Below are positions 41,601 to 44,600 of a stretch of 64,000 nucleotides of DNA, one piece after another. This DNA comes from Atriophallophorus winterbourni (Eukaryota; Platyhelminthes; Trematoda; Plagiorchiida; Microphallidae), in contig JACCGJ010010811.1 of assembly GCA_013407085.1 (NCBI GenBank), forward strand, positions 1 to 64,000. The letters are read 5' to 3'. The notes beneath the pieces are model-generated. The model saw only the letters and a list, made by a program, of their open reading frames with translations. It searched no databases and was not told the DNA's origin. The first letter of the stretch is position 1. The number at the start of each line of letters is the position of its first letter. Made by a program: the position numbers and the translations under genes.

Positions 41601-43896
41601 GCTGGACACAGCCTCGGATATCACGTTGATCTCACGTAACACATGGGAATTAATTGGAAAACCTCATATTCTACCCACCAGTCACGTGGCCCAGAGTGCA
41701 TCAGGCAATACGTTAAATCTAACCGGAGAATTGATTTGTAAAGTCACTTTTAACAACCAACAGCTTTCTGGTAAATGCTATTTAACGGACCGTGCAAACC
41801 TGAATTTACTCGGACTGGACTGGATTACTAAACTTCAACTCATGGATGTACCTTTAAGTTCCACCTGTGAGGCTATCCAATCGCACATAACATCCGATTT
41901 ACGTAATCAATTTACTGAAAACTTGAAAACGAAGTTTTCTGACGTCTTCCAAGACGGCCTGGGTTGTTGTACAAAACTGAAAGCTAGCCTCAAGCTTCGA
42001 CCTGGTGTCACACCAGTACTCCGACCAAAAACCGAGTTATTTTCATGGCCCACACCAGAATCACCATGGTCCAGGGTTCATATTGATTTTGCTGGTCCGA
42101 TTAACAATCAAAATTATTTGATCCTAGTCGACGCATTCAGCAAATGGCCCGAAGTGTTTCACATGGTTCGAGTCACTTCAAGTGCAACGATTACTAAACT
42201 GCAGCAGGTATTCAGCCGATTTGGTGTCCCAGATACTCTTGTTTCCGACAACGGAACAGCTTTCACTTCGGCGGAGTTTGCATCATTCTGTCAACAAAAC
42301 AGTATTGAGCATAAACGCACGCCTCCGTTTCACCCACAATCCAACGGACAAGTAGAAAGATTTGTGGATACATTCAAGAGAGCACTCTTGAAACTCAGAG
42401 GGGAAGGAACCACGTCAGACATCATTGAAAGGTTCTTGCTCAGTTACCGAGCCACGCCGAATCCCAATGTACCTAACAGTGTATCCCCGGCAGAGGCACT
42501 CATGAATCGAAAGATTCGATTACCATTGGACATCATCCGTCCATCGTTTTCTAATGAGATGCCTAGAAACCGACGCATGGAAAACCAGTTCAACCATCAC
42601 CATGGAGCCGTCAGTCGGTTCTATAAGCCAGGTGCATCCGTACTGGCAAAAGACTATCGAAGTGGTGGTGAAACATGGACACACGGACAAATTGTTCGCC
42701 GCGTGGGACACGTGATCTATGAAGTTGATGTACAATCTTCCATCTGGATCCGTCATGCAAATCAGCTGCGCCCATCTTCTTTACCCGAGATTGTAAACCA
42801 CGATCCTGGTATTCCACTGGACATCTTGCTAGACACATTTGAACTACCTGAGAGGTTGACCATATCCTCGCCAGAAAAGCGAGATGTTCAAACTAACTGT
42901 ACACCAAGAAGATGGACCGACCGTGTTCGAAAGAAAGTCAAACCTTTGCAGCTGAACCCACGTAAACAGTCCTATCGTTGAAGACTTCCTGGGGGAGGTG
43001 TTAGGAGGGTCACCTCCAAACGAATTATACTTATCATTGTGTTTACTTTACACTAACAATTCTTCTCCCTATTTTAGCCTACCCTTCAATTGGACTGTGG
43101 TGCTCTTTGTCCCACCTTGTATCAATAGAACTTTCATCCAGAACCTCTCTGCTCAATTGTCTGTTTGAGATACAGTTTAATCCTAGAACTCGGGATTATA
43201 ATACTACACTTCAAACGGAACATGCAATCAATCAAGTTTCCTAAACGAGTACACGGACAGCAACACGACAGCGCCTTTAACTGCCATGCATAATAACTGA
43301 TTCGGGTTCACATCGAACAAAGAACTAGGCCACCGGAGACGAGCGCTACGGAGTGGATAGGAAAAATTGTGACCGTATCTTTGCTCAATCAGACCTGATC
43401 ATTTGAATGATGTTATGTCAAAGAGATGATTATATAACATGAACGACGAATTTTTATAAACAAATCGTAATCATAAACAAAAATGACGAGAGACATGGAA
43501 GCACTTACCTCATTGATGAGAAAAATGAGTACAGTAACAGCCGAAGTTGATGGATGATTTACTAGATAGTCTACCCCAGGGCGTCCGAAACTGAATAAAA
43601 AATAATCGAGCAGAAATGAAACCTCACATTCGTATCGAACCAGATTTCGTGCCAACAGCAATTAGTCTCTGTACTGGATCAACAGCTAAGCACGTTGGTT
43701 TATTAGGGAAACCGTTGACGGATATCTGCGTGAGAGTAAGCAACAAACAACGCACCTGGCCAACATCAAAATGCTCACTTTTTAAACATTCATCGAGTTC
43801 AACAGCACCAGTAGGTGAAGAGGATTGTGCACCACCAACACTCCATGTTCGAACGTTTTCTATAACTTTGAGTAGCTTTTTTGATTTAGCAGCCAT
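112..43896 (-). CDS. STXBP5: Tomosyn (syntaxin-binding protein 5-like) gene, 5' two thirds, 16 placed exons plus two probable linker exons
   Basis: Tomosyn is a cytosolic L(2)GL-family protein with two N-terminal WD40 beta-propellers and a C-terminal R-SNARE-like motif. It binds syntaxin and SNAP-25 and restrains vesicle priming. Reading minus-strand segments between GT and AG sites gives, in order, stretches that align with my memory of vertebrate tomosyn: SEHF...GFPNKP, FGRPGV, HLWNIRQKRP, WLYLGTDKGNVHVVNV, GLVVLWDL, DPYAVVVLLQDDLVLVDL, FENPYP, EWPITGGEWG, HADGSVRFWDAS, DPYAIRL. Exons 1-13 keep phase across every junction and total 592 codons. The set matches tomosyn better than Lgl proper, because the FENPYP, EWP.TGG and HADGS..FWDAS stretches follow tomosyn. 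The C-terminus and SNARE motif lie beyond position 1. Introns are loaded with transposons, so the gene spans at least 43.8 kb. Homology and exon order are seen; the synaptic role is inferred from the family. Confidence 0.9.
429..845 (-). CDS. Probable tomosyn linker exon, Pro-rich
   Basis: An open minus-strand block starting after a CACCATTAG acceptor. It encodes a Pro/Arg/Ala-rich head (RPPPPRRPAPAVPRK), later ARPRSPERASMDP and PHRPPPPGYSWSFDIVDLRY. The composition fits the variable, proline- and serine-rich linker of tomosyn after the propellers, and it lies in the expected order and strand. There is no direct alignment, and the phase from exon 16 does not match, so another exon must intervene. 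The end is set at one possible donor (GTGCGC) and is tentative. Confidence 0.4.
846..1980. other. Unassigned stretch with direct repeats
   Basis: No host coding segment recognised. It holds a near-identical pair of about 28-bp direct repeats (1,184-1,211 and 1,558-1,585) that bracket an element related to one at 7.8-8.2 kb, plus a G9 run near 1,357. Confidence 0.5.
1981..2222 (+). repeat. SINE-like repeat, CATA-tail family (copy 1)
   Basis: Near full-length copy of a dispersed family. It runs from a GATGT.CAATC head through a region with a GGTAGTGAG/CTCACTACC-type inverted repeat to the conserved GCGGCACTTTGCCTGGATCA segment, and ends CTTTCATACATACATACAC. Other copies (some partial) lie at about 15,578-15,752, 19,965-20,072, 20,500-20,695, 23,795-23,845, 28,835-28,938 and 36,250-36,450 (plus), and 19,700-19,785, 30,205-30,292 and 34,290-34,530 (minus). 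I see no internal protein-coding potential. Confidence 0.75.
2366..2583 (+). repeat. tRNA-derived SINE
   Basis: The 5' end resembles a tRNA: an A-box-like TAGCCCAATTCGTTAAGGCA and a B-box GGTTCGAGTCC at tRNA spacing. A non-tRNA body follows (GATGAGCTCAAATGAGAGCG ... GGGCTTGGCACGGATGAG). Other copies are at 17,700-17,890 (minus) and 18,005-18,095 (plus, head only). No CCA or full cloverleaf was found, so this is a retroposed repeat rather than a working tRNA gene. Confidence 0.72.
2930..3550 (+). mobile_element. CR1-like non-LTR retrotransposon 3' fragment
   Basis: A decayed reverse-transcriptase C-terminus. The frame contains QERIATLNLFDFSYRCVRGD and LILLFNTLHT, the conserved tail of CR1-type polyproteins, preceded by scraps of the thumb region in other frames. 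Stops and frame changes show it is a dead, 5'-truncated copy. Confidence 0.75.
3785..5550 (-). mobile_element. Mosaic of two decayed non-LTR retrotransposons
   Basis: Minus-strand order is unusual. First comes a jockey/RTE-type RT piece with LLFADDAAI and FGLTISMSYTKVLGQG (5,547-5,269) and its C-terminal scraps. Then an N-terminal RT piece with RVNQYGF and VLEHRAR (about 4,935-4,640), and later GENAEMLQRILNRIS (4,369-4,270). The 3' end (3,785-4,080) matches a repeat also present at 26,400-26,650 and, reversed, at 35,540-35,830. All frames are broken. Confidence 0.65.
5599..5690 (-). CDS. STXBP5: Tomosyn exon 16 (about residues 702-733)
   Basis: Encodes IAMGNEYGFALVNYVTAVCL then TTATAELHT, which follows vertebrate VVFGNCNGIAMVDYLQKAVLLNLGTIELYG position by position. 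Acceptor TTCTCAG, donor G|GTTTGT. No host exon was found between here and position 846. Confidence 0.8.
5691..6271 (-). other. Tomosyn intron 15 (581 bp)
   Basis: Contains a short GATA-type microsatellite near 5,935-5,965 and no mobile element I can name. Confidence 0.65.
6272..6453 (-). CDS. STXBP5: Tomosyn exon 15 (about residues 642-702)
   Basis: Encodes WPAGFQPSLVC early on and ends PPPSITAIGLNSTNGL, aligned with tomosyn SPGYQTELVIQLVW and EPPQQITSLAVNSSYGL. The central segment (about 20 residues) is longer than in vertebrates. Acceptor CCCCACAG, donor CT|GTGAGT, with phase continuing correctly to exon 16. Confidence 0.82.
6675..6770 (+). repeat. Dispersed repeat, shared with 28,088-28,200
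   Basis: About 95 bp beginning GTTATACTTGAATGCCACTG with the inner motif GGGTTCGTACAACG. It recurs at 28,088-28,200, where it sits directly beside a perfect hairpin. A weaker third copy may lie at 6,918-6,975. Function unknown. Confidence 0.6.
7807..8209. repeat. Element bounded by 34-bp direct repeats
   Basis: A 34-nt direct repeat at 7,807-7,840 and 8,176-8,209 appears exact and brackets about 335 bp. The inner part ends with a GAAACGTTACCCAAAAACTA-type segment resembling the element bounded by direct repeats at 1,184 and 1,558. It could be a short terminal-repeat element; no coding sequence is seen. Confidence 0.6.
9030..9310 (-). mobile_element. Non-LTR retrotransposon 3' end (minus)
   Basis: Reverse complement of the 3' end seen at 34,040-34,224. 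It shares the segments around CACTGATAAACGGGAACACA, the AAAAAGACAAAAAAGATC-type tract and ACACAAGTCTTTACAGAC, ending in an (ATT)n tail. No protein-coding part remains. Confidence 0.65.
9746..9892 (-). CDS. STXBP5: Tomosyn exon 14 (residues 593-641), linker start
   Basis: Begins VLDINMTYDCLEELP, continuing EIP of exon 13 as vertebrate MLEVRLLYEI continues EVIP. It then becomes an Asn/Ser/Thr/Pro-rich low-complexity stretch. The start is supported by a GATGCAG acceptor in phase 0. The 3' end is less certain: the GTCAGC donor at 9,745 keeps phase with exon 15, but the frame stays open for a further 15 codons or so. Confidence 0.7.
9893..11662 (-). other. Tomosyn intron 13 (1.8 kb)
   Basis: Contains one copy (10,900-11,310) of a 400-bp dispersed repeat and short non-LTR 3'-end scraps with CAT repeats (about 11,580-11,640 and 10,110-10,155). 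Confidence 0.65.
10900..11310 (+). repeat. 400-bp dispersed repeat (copy 1 of 2)
   Basis: Recurs at 16,170-16,590 with strong similarity from GGAACTGCTTCTACCAACAG through TTTCATCTAAGGGAAGGA to GCCGAGTGGTGCTGGGGACG. The second copy has about 30 extra bases containing TTGCAGGTCACACTTGGTTG. Possibly the untranslated leader of a non-LTR retrotransposon, judged from resemblance to other trematode elements; no coding evidence is present. Confidence 0.55.
11663..11928 (-). CDS. STXBP5: Tomosyn exon 13 (residues 504-592)
   Basis: Encodes TLNPLYKVRTTKYF, a variable Ser/Gln-rich stretch, then EVDPYAIRLMQFCPESRRLV and AHVCLLHFTKKEQ...EIP. These match vertebrate TLQVLYKLKTSKVF, DEDPYAIQIISWCPESRML and AHVIIYRFSKQE..EVIP. 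Acceptor TTGTTCAG, donor GTGTGT, ending in phase 0. Confidence 0.93.
11929..13017 (-). other. Tomosyn intron 12 (1.1 kb)
   Basis: No clear mobile element apart from a short non-LTR 3'-end motif (around 12,070-12,115). Otherwise nothing recognised. Confidence 0.65.
13018..13058 (-). CDS. STXBP5: Tomosyn exon 12, 41-nt microexon (residues 490-504)
   Basis: Encodes GHADGSVRFWDASE, matching the strongly conserved GHADGSIKFWDAS blade end of tomosyn. It is only 41 nt, with GTTTCAG acceptor and A|GTAAGT donor. The split codons at both ends are completed by exons 11 and 13, and the resulting M continues TLNPLYKVRT. Confidence 0.92.
16170..16590 (+). repeat. 400-bp dispersed repeat (copy 2 of 2)
   Basis: Second copy of the repeat at 10,900-11,310 in the same orientation, slightly longer. 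An open frame over it encodes nothing I recognise. Confidence 0.55.
17700..18095. repeat. Inverted pair of tRNA-derived SINE copies
   Basis: A minus-strand copy (17,700-17,890) and a plus-strand head (18,005-18,095) share the B-box region. Their 35-36 bp B-box segments (17,836-17,871 and 18,055-18,089) are almost perfect reverse complements separated by about 180 bp, so the transcript could fold back. Confidence 0.65.
19140..19373 (-). CDS. STXBP5: Tomosyn exon 11 (residues 412-490)
   Basis: The largest well-conserved exon. It encodes YPTFENPYPMDLHIPPVTS, then CPGDIIPACYAVGHRS, SSREWPITGGEWG and CPELILTG. These follow vertebrate YPIFENPYP..IHESPVT, CPVDLIPALYSVG, KKEWPINGGNWG and YPEIIITG in the same order and spacing. 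The CTTTCAG acceptor and GG|GTAAGA donor close the split Gly codon. Confidence 0.95.
19374..21101 (-). other. Tomosyn intron 10 (1.7 kb)
   Basis: Contains SINE-like copies at 19,700-19,785 (minus), 19,965-20,072 (plus) and 20,500-20,695 (plus). Otherwise unremarkable. Confidence 0.7.
21102..21174 (-). CDS. STXBP5: Tomosyn exon 10 (residues 388-412)
   Basis: Encodes ELMDPYAVVVLLQDDLVLVD then LLSP. The DPYAVVVLL.DLVL.DL core matches tomosyn EPYAVVVLLEKDLVLIDL almost residue for residue. Acceptor TTTTACAG, donor AA|GTATGT. Confidence 0.93.
21780..22300 (+). repeat. Tandemly duplicated 228-bp unit, about 2.2 copies
   Basis: Two successive units of roughly 225-235 bp begin with a GT tract followed by GATGGAAAT..ATGCAAAT and contain CATGGTCATGGGTTCAAACT and CCTGATGAG. 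A partial third unit follows. Pieces of the same unit recur at 24,430-24,620 and 30,580-30,660, and a scrap at 22,735-22,790, so it is a dispersed family locally duplicated here. Confidence 0.65.
22940..25060 (-). mobile_element. Decayed CR1-like retrotransposon (minus)
   Basis: Reading 25,060 to 22,940: an endonuclease fragment (DLVGVTKTRLQS, PNMSLLRLNRIKSGGGVAF; about 25,015-24,850), then RT motifs LIQFADAIQM (23,453-23,390) and HTYQLGMQDL plus RILGVLKRIFR (23,290-23,110). The order fits one element with the middle partly lost. The YADD-type box reads FADA and many stops are present, so it is inactive. Confidence 0.7.
26400..26650 (-). mobile_element. Non-LTR retrotransposon 3' end (minus)
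   Basis: Matches in reverse the 3' end found at 35,540-35,830: GCTTGCAGATGACGC, the GAATCTCTCCTGATG region, and a terminal segment with TCGATGTCCACTATGGATGT. Short related ends occur at 3,785-4,080, 7,590-7,640 and 12,070-12,115. Confidence 0.6.
26763..27019 (-). CDS. STXBP5: Tomosyn exon 9 (residues 302-388), with an extended Ser/Pro loop
   Basis: Starts GEPFVIFTGGCRM, like the family's GEPFIILSGGLSYD, and ends VQFVSLSTSPYTC, like VDFLTLCETPYPND. Between these the vertebrate protein has a short loop. Here there is a Ser/Pro/Asp-rich stretch that makes the segment roughly 30 residues longer. The reading frame is open and flanked by a TTTCCAG acceptor and a G|GTAAGT donor. Confidence 0.88.
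27020..27536 (-). other. Tomosyn intron 8 (517 bp)
   Basis: No recognisable element or coding segment. Confidence 0.75.
27537..27612 (-). CDS. STXBP5: Tomosyn exon 8 (residues 277-302)
   Basis: Encodes a short segment (GDTMPEDCSSYGPISRVEWL then PSKTG) aligned with the vertebrate linker containing PEPCKPILKVEY and the SGEPF entry. Acceptor GTTTCAG, donor GG|GTAAGC. It is too short to be called alone, but phase and flanking homology on both sides support it. Confidence 0.8.
27613..29873 (-). other. Tomosyn intron 7 (2.3 kb) with hairpin
   Basis: Holds a SINE-like copy (28,835-28,938), the perfect 34-bp hairpin at 28,202-28,288, and a dispersed-repeat copy at 28,088-28,200. The rest is unrecognised. 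Confidence 0.7.
28202..28288. repeat. Perfect 34-bp inverted repeat (hairpin)
   Basis: Arms 28,202-28,235 and 28,255-28,288 are exact reverse complements, starting CCAAAGTGATGTG and ending CCCGAAATT on the left arm, with a 19-nt spacer. One mismatch aside, pairing continues a few bases into the loop. It abuts the dispersed repeat at 28,088-28,200 and sits in tomosyn intron 7. Confidence 0.85.
29874..29997 (-). CDS. STXBP5: Tomosyn exon 7 (residues 236-277)
   Basis: Encodes FCWHWDGKSFMTCHNHGLLV then TWSCRQPQQPI, aligned with the family's VAWHHEGKQFICSHSDGTLTIW. The blade-ending Trp is kept. The donor is GTCAGT, followed immediately by an (ATT)n tract a few bases into the intron. Two residues are missing before CWHWDG relative to vertebrates. 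Confidence 0.88.
29998..32835 (-). other. Tomosyn intron 6 (2.8 kb)
   Basis: Contains the CTAT microsatellite at 32,541-32,692, a non-LTR 3' end with an AAT-type tail near 30,900-30,980, a 228-bp-family repeat piece at 30,580-30,660, and a reversed SINE-like copy at 30,205-30,292. The stretch 31,060-32,540 shows nothing I recognise. Confidence 0.7.
32541..32692 (+). repeat. CTAT tetranucleotide microsatellite
   Basis: About 150 bp of CTAT/ATCT repeats with a few variants (CTGT, TTAT). The long Leu/Ser/Ile/Tyr frames across it are artefacts of the repeat. Confidence 0.95.
32836..32983 (-). CDS. STXBP5: Tomosyn exon 6 (residues 186-235)
   Basis: Encodes THPGGVIQVTENPQDANKLL then GFDSGLVVLWDLQTKAV and RYRYGD. 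This is the signature blade also conserved in vertebrate tomosyn (HPGPVVHISDNP, GFESGTVVLWDLKSK). Acceptor TTTCAG, donor GTGAGC, phase 0 at the end. Confidence 0.93.
33586..33699 (+). repeat. GTAT tetranucleotide array
   Basis: About 115 bp of nearly perfect GTAT repeats ending at the 5' edge of a non-LTR fragment. A second array of the same unit (34,225-34,289) lies at its 3' edge. Confidence 0.9.
33701..34224 (+). mobile_element. 5'-truncated non-LTR retrotransposon inserted in a GTAT array
   Basis: Frame 33,715-34,062 encodes the C-terminus of a non-LTR polyprotein: LRWLGQVLRMDERRLPRLAL, WRKTLKRL, LPGWGPRDRE, then CRACVPVYQ at the stop. A 3' UTR follows with A-rich tracts, ACATCGTCTGTAAAGACTTG and an (ATA)n tail. 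The frame is intact over 115 codons, so the copy is fairly recent. The reverse-transcriptase domain is absent. Confidence 0.75.
34225..34289 (+). repeat. GTAT array, tail of a reversed SINE-like copy
   Basis: GTAT repeats running directly into a minus-strand SINE-like copy (34,290-34,530). Read on the minus strand this is a CATA tail at the 3' end of that copy. Confidence 0.75.
35190..36020 (+). mobile_element. Non-LTR retrotransposon C-terminal fragment
   Basis: Frames include LRQRRLRWLGHVYRMENGGI and PKDLLYGKLQLGSRPLGRT, then a CysHis-type end (FDYRCKRCGRDCSS, SSHSKSC) near 35,690-35,760. This is typical of the C-terminus of RTE/jockey-like elements. Its 3' end resembles those at 3,785 and 26,400. 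Several frame breaks. Confidence 0.7.
36819..36953 (-). CDS. STXBP5: Tomosyn exon 5 (residues 141-186)
   Basis: Encodes WLYLGTDKGNVHVVNV followed by SGYTINWNKAID, matching the family's WLYVGTERGNIHIVNV and WNKAIE. The acceptor is ATAACAG and the donor GT|GTGAGT. Joining to exon 6 gives a continuous IDVSQSTHPG, which corresponds to vertebrate IELSSKSHPG. Confidence 0.92.
36954..37524 (-). other. Tomosyn intron 4 (571 bp)
   Basis: AT-rich intron with no recognised element or open frame of note. Confidence 0.75.
37525..37625 (-). CDS. STXBP5: Tomosyn exon 4 (residues 108-141)
   Basis: Encodes GGLISICQDDVVHLWNIRQK followed by RPELVHSLQFKRD, a textbook WD40 blade end (HLWN) aligned with the family's DDTLHLWNLRQKRP. 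The acceptor is TTTACCAG and the donor CA|GTAAGT. The split codon becomes His when joined to exon 5. Confidence 0.92.
38450..39770. mobile_element. Two small non-LTR fragments
   Basis: Minus 38,737-38,450: a reverse-transcriptase thumb scrap (KYPGLTISDKPTWTHHFSAI). Plus 39,230-39,770: a C-terminal scrap (PDWRTFRGRQTV, AARLPGWPPR) of the family at 33,701-34,224, followed by its 3' UTR with TTCGGTACATGCTACTGGTG and a GAT-repeat end. Both are dead; the two are unrelated to each other. Confidence 0.6.
40295..40499 (+). repeat. 5' LTR of gypsy element
   Basis: 205 bp from TGTTAGGAGGGTCACCTCC to GGGATTATAACA. It matches the right LTR except at the penultimate base. Confidence 0.93.
40531..41513 (+). 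pseudogene. gag: Gypsy gag with one frameshift
   Basis: The first frame (40,531-40,974) starts MSFSSEDLKAILDHQ and holds the capsid-like region (FDSWYNRW, WKSRLLVRKLG). The sequence continues in another frame from about 40,928 with FGDQSSLFNTRYNCLKLSKR, so a single-base loss lies near 40,925-40,932. The C-terminal part carries two CCHC knuckles: CWSCGDWHFARFC and CHQCHRRGHKEGFC. It would bind element RNA in the particle. The break makes this copy's Gag incomplete unless frameshifting rescues it. Confidence 0.85.
41521..42981 (+). CDS. pol: Gypsy pol remnant: protease fused to integrase
   Basis: An open frame from about 41,521 to a stop at 42,981, with no internal break. The protease motif LQLDTASDITLIS appears near 41,600. 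The RT N-terminal lead PVLRPK (about 42,030) is followed at once by pre-catalytic integrase residues. The DDE integrase core is seen as HIDFAGP, SDNGTAFTSAEF and HPQSNGQVERF, followed by a chromodomain-free C-terminus ending in KPLQLNPRKQSYR. Between protease and integrase roughly 2 kb of RT and RNase H found in full elements are absent, and the junction is in frame. Confidence 0.88.
   Translation, partial: FATYNGEFQSRSKYVIVSIITVPIRLQLDTASDITLISRNTWELIGKPHILPTSHVAQSASGNTLNLTGELICKVTFNNQQLSGKCYLTDRANLNLLGLDWITKLQLMDVPLSSTCEAIQSHITSDLRNQFTENLKTKFSDVFQDGLGCCTKLKASLKLRPGVTPVLRPKTELFSWPTPESPWSRVHIDFAGPINNQNYLILVDAFSKWPEVFHMVRVTSSATITKLQQVFSRFGVPDTLVSDNGTAFTSAEFASFCQQNSIEHKRTPPFHPQSNGQVERFVDTFKRALLKLRGEGTTSDIIERFLLSYRATPNPNVPNSVSPAEALMNRKIRLPLDIIRPSFSNEMPRNRRMENQFNHHHGAVSRFYKPGASVLAKDYRSGGETWTHGQIVRRVGHVIYEVDVQSSIWIRHANQLRPSSLPEIVNHDPGIPLDILLDTFELPERLTISSPEKRDVQTNCTPRRWTDRVRKKVKPLQLNPRKQSYR
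42999..43203 (+). repeat. 3' LTR of gypsy element
   Basis: 205 bp; ends ATA instead of ACA (one substitution from the left copy), followed by the target duplicate CTACA. Confidence 0.93.
43204..43508. other. Sequence between gypsy insertion and exon 3
   Basis: About 300 bp of intron 3 next to the exon-3 donor. Nothing recognised. Confidence 0.6.
43509..43590 (-). CDS. STXBP5: Tomosyn exon 3 (residues about 80-107)
   Basis: Encodes FGRPGVDYLVNHPS and ends FLINE, matching the family's FGRPGVE and QFLINEGALVSA. Phase 0 at a strong GTAAGT donor (43,508). The following residues (GGLIS) are found 5.9 kb downstream in exon 4. Confidence 0.9.
43591..43627 (-). other. 37-nt intron 2 of tomosyn
   Basis: GTGAGG...TTTTTTATTCAG, 37 nt with a clear T-rich tract before the AG. 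It contains an in-frame stop in the unspliced reading, so it must be removed for the protein to continue into FGRPG. Confidence 0.88.
43628..43725 (-). CDS. STXBP5: Tomosyn exon 2 (residues about 48-80)
   Basis: Encodes GFPNKPTCLAVDPVQRLIAV and GTKSGSIR, the first WD40 strands of propeller 1; the vertebrate counterpart has GFP..P..LAFDPVQ..LAVGT. It ends in phase 2 at a GTGAGG donor, and the interrupted codon becomes Ile once joined to exon 3. Confidence 0.88.
43726..43755 (-). other. 30-nt intron 1 of tomosyn
   Basis: GTGCGT...CACGCAG, exactly 30 nt with a pyrimidine-rich middle. Its length is a multiple of three and it holds no stop, so retention would add ten residues without breaking the frame. 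Removing it aligns SEHF and GFP at the same distance as in vertebrate tomosyn. Trematode genes are known to have very small introns near their 5' ends. Confidence 0.82.
43756..43896 (-). CDS. STXBP5: Tomosyn exon 1 (start codon, residues 1-47)
   Basis: Begins MAAKSKKLLKVIENVRTW and ends with the conserved SEHF segment that in vertebrate tomosyn precedes the first propeller blade. The ATG at 43,896 is the first in this open frame, and its short variable N-terminus resembles that of vertebrate tomosyn. It is followed by a GTGCGT donor at 43,755. The frame stays open through the next 30 nt, but only removal of those 30 nt restores the family spacing between SEHF and GFP (eight residues in both). 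The 5' UTR and promoter cannot be placed from sequence alone. Confidence 0.88.
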
Positions 43897-44600
43897 TTTA
43901 TTGAATTTGATAATTCATTCATCTCATGTCAATCACAAAAACAAATTTAAAATAACCGCAGGAGTTTTAATGAACTTTAAAAAATATTTACGCGGCTGAA
44001 CAAACAGTGATTAAATCCTGGACTCGATCTCAATTTGTATGAGTCTTTAGAGTAAAATATATTAATTTGGTGAATGCCTAACAATGTTCAGATCGGTGAA
44101 TTATTTGAAGTTTGATTACTCATACTTTATTCATACAAAAATACCGGCCTCAACGGCAAATGAGGTAAAATGGTGGCTAAGGGAATTGAGTGCACAGCTT
44201 GCAAGCGTTCTGCTCACCCTAGCTGATCAGGTATACATAAATCTCACTACGGGATTTATACAAAGTACCGCTGGTTATAGGGGTATTGTAGCGACTGCCA
44301 TAAATCTGCCACAGACGCCGCTTGCCAAACGCCAAGGAATAGTGTGGCGTCGCTCGGCTTGTCAGATTTTGTACCCGCCCAAACGTATGCATCTGATGTG
44401 AAGGCAAATATAAGTTCTGAGCCAACAGCAGTTAAGGGAATAGATGACAAATCTAGCCAGTAACGACATCCTTTTAAGCAAGCTACCTTTCCTAACCTGG
44501 TCAATGTTGCCAGATCTTCGAAAAACATGAAAACATGAAGGTTAAAACAATTGCATCCACTAAGAATTTAGACATAGTTGGCCAGTTTCCTCGTCCTCCA
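43897..44600. other. Upstream region of tomosyn
   Basis: Should contain the 5' UTR and promoter. No TATA box or initiator could be distinguished with confidence. Open frames here are short and unrecognised. Confidence 0.4.

Larger units (their letters stand above)
40295..43203 (+). mobile_element. Ty3/gypsy-type LTR retrotransposon, RT-less, young insertion
   Basis: A 2.9-kb element with 205-bp LTRs (TG...CA) differing at a single position, and CTACA target duplications on both sides (40,290-40,294 and 43,204-43,208). A putative primer-binding site TGGCGACGGG follows the left LTR, and a purine tract GGGGGAGG precedes the right LTR. Inside are gag with two zinc knuckles, the protease, then directly the integrase. 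Reverse transcriptase and RNase H are missing. It lies in tomosyn intron 3, opposite to the gene. Confidence 0.93.
37626..43508 (-). other. Tomosyn intron 3 (5.9 kb) with a Ty3/gypsy insertion
   Basis: Contains the gypsy element at 40,295-43,203 in the opposite orientation to the gene. It also holds two non-LTR 3' fragments around 38.4-39.8 kb and a short related fragment around 40,145-40,290. No host coding segment was found: the protein alignment is continuous from exon 3 to exon 4. Confidence 0.8.

Noticed and set aside
26763..43896. Lgl (lethal giant larvae) rather than tomosyn
   Set aside because: The conserved FENPYP, EWP.TGG.WG and GHADGS..FWDAS stretches and their spacing follow tomosyn. 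A phylogeny would be the decisive test.
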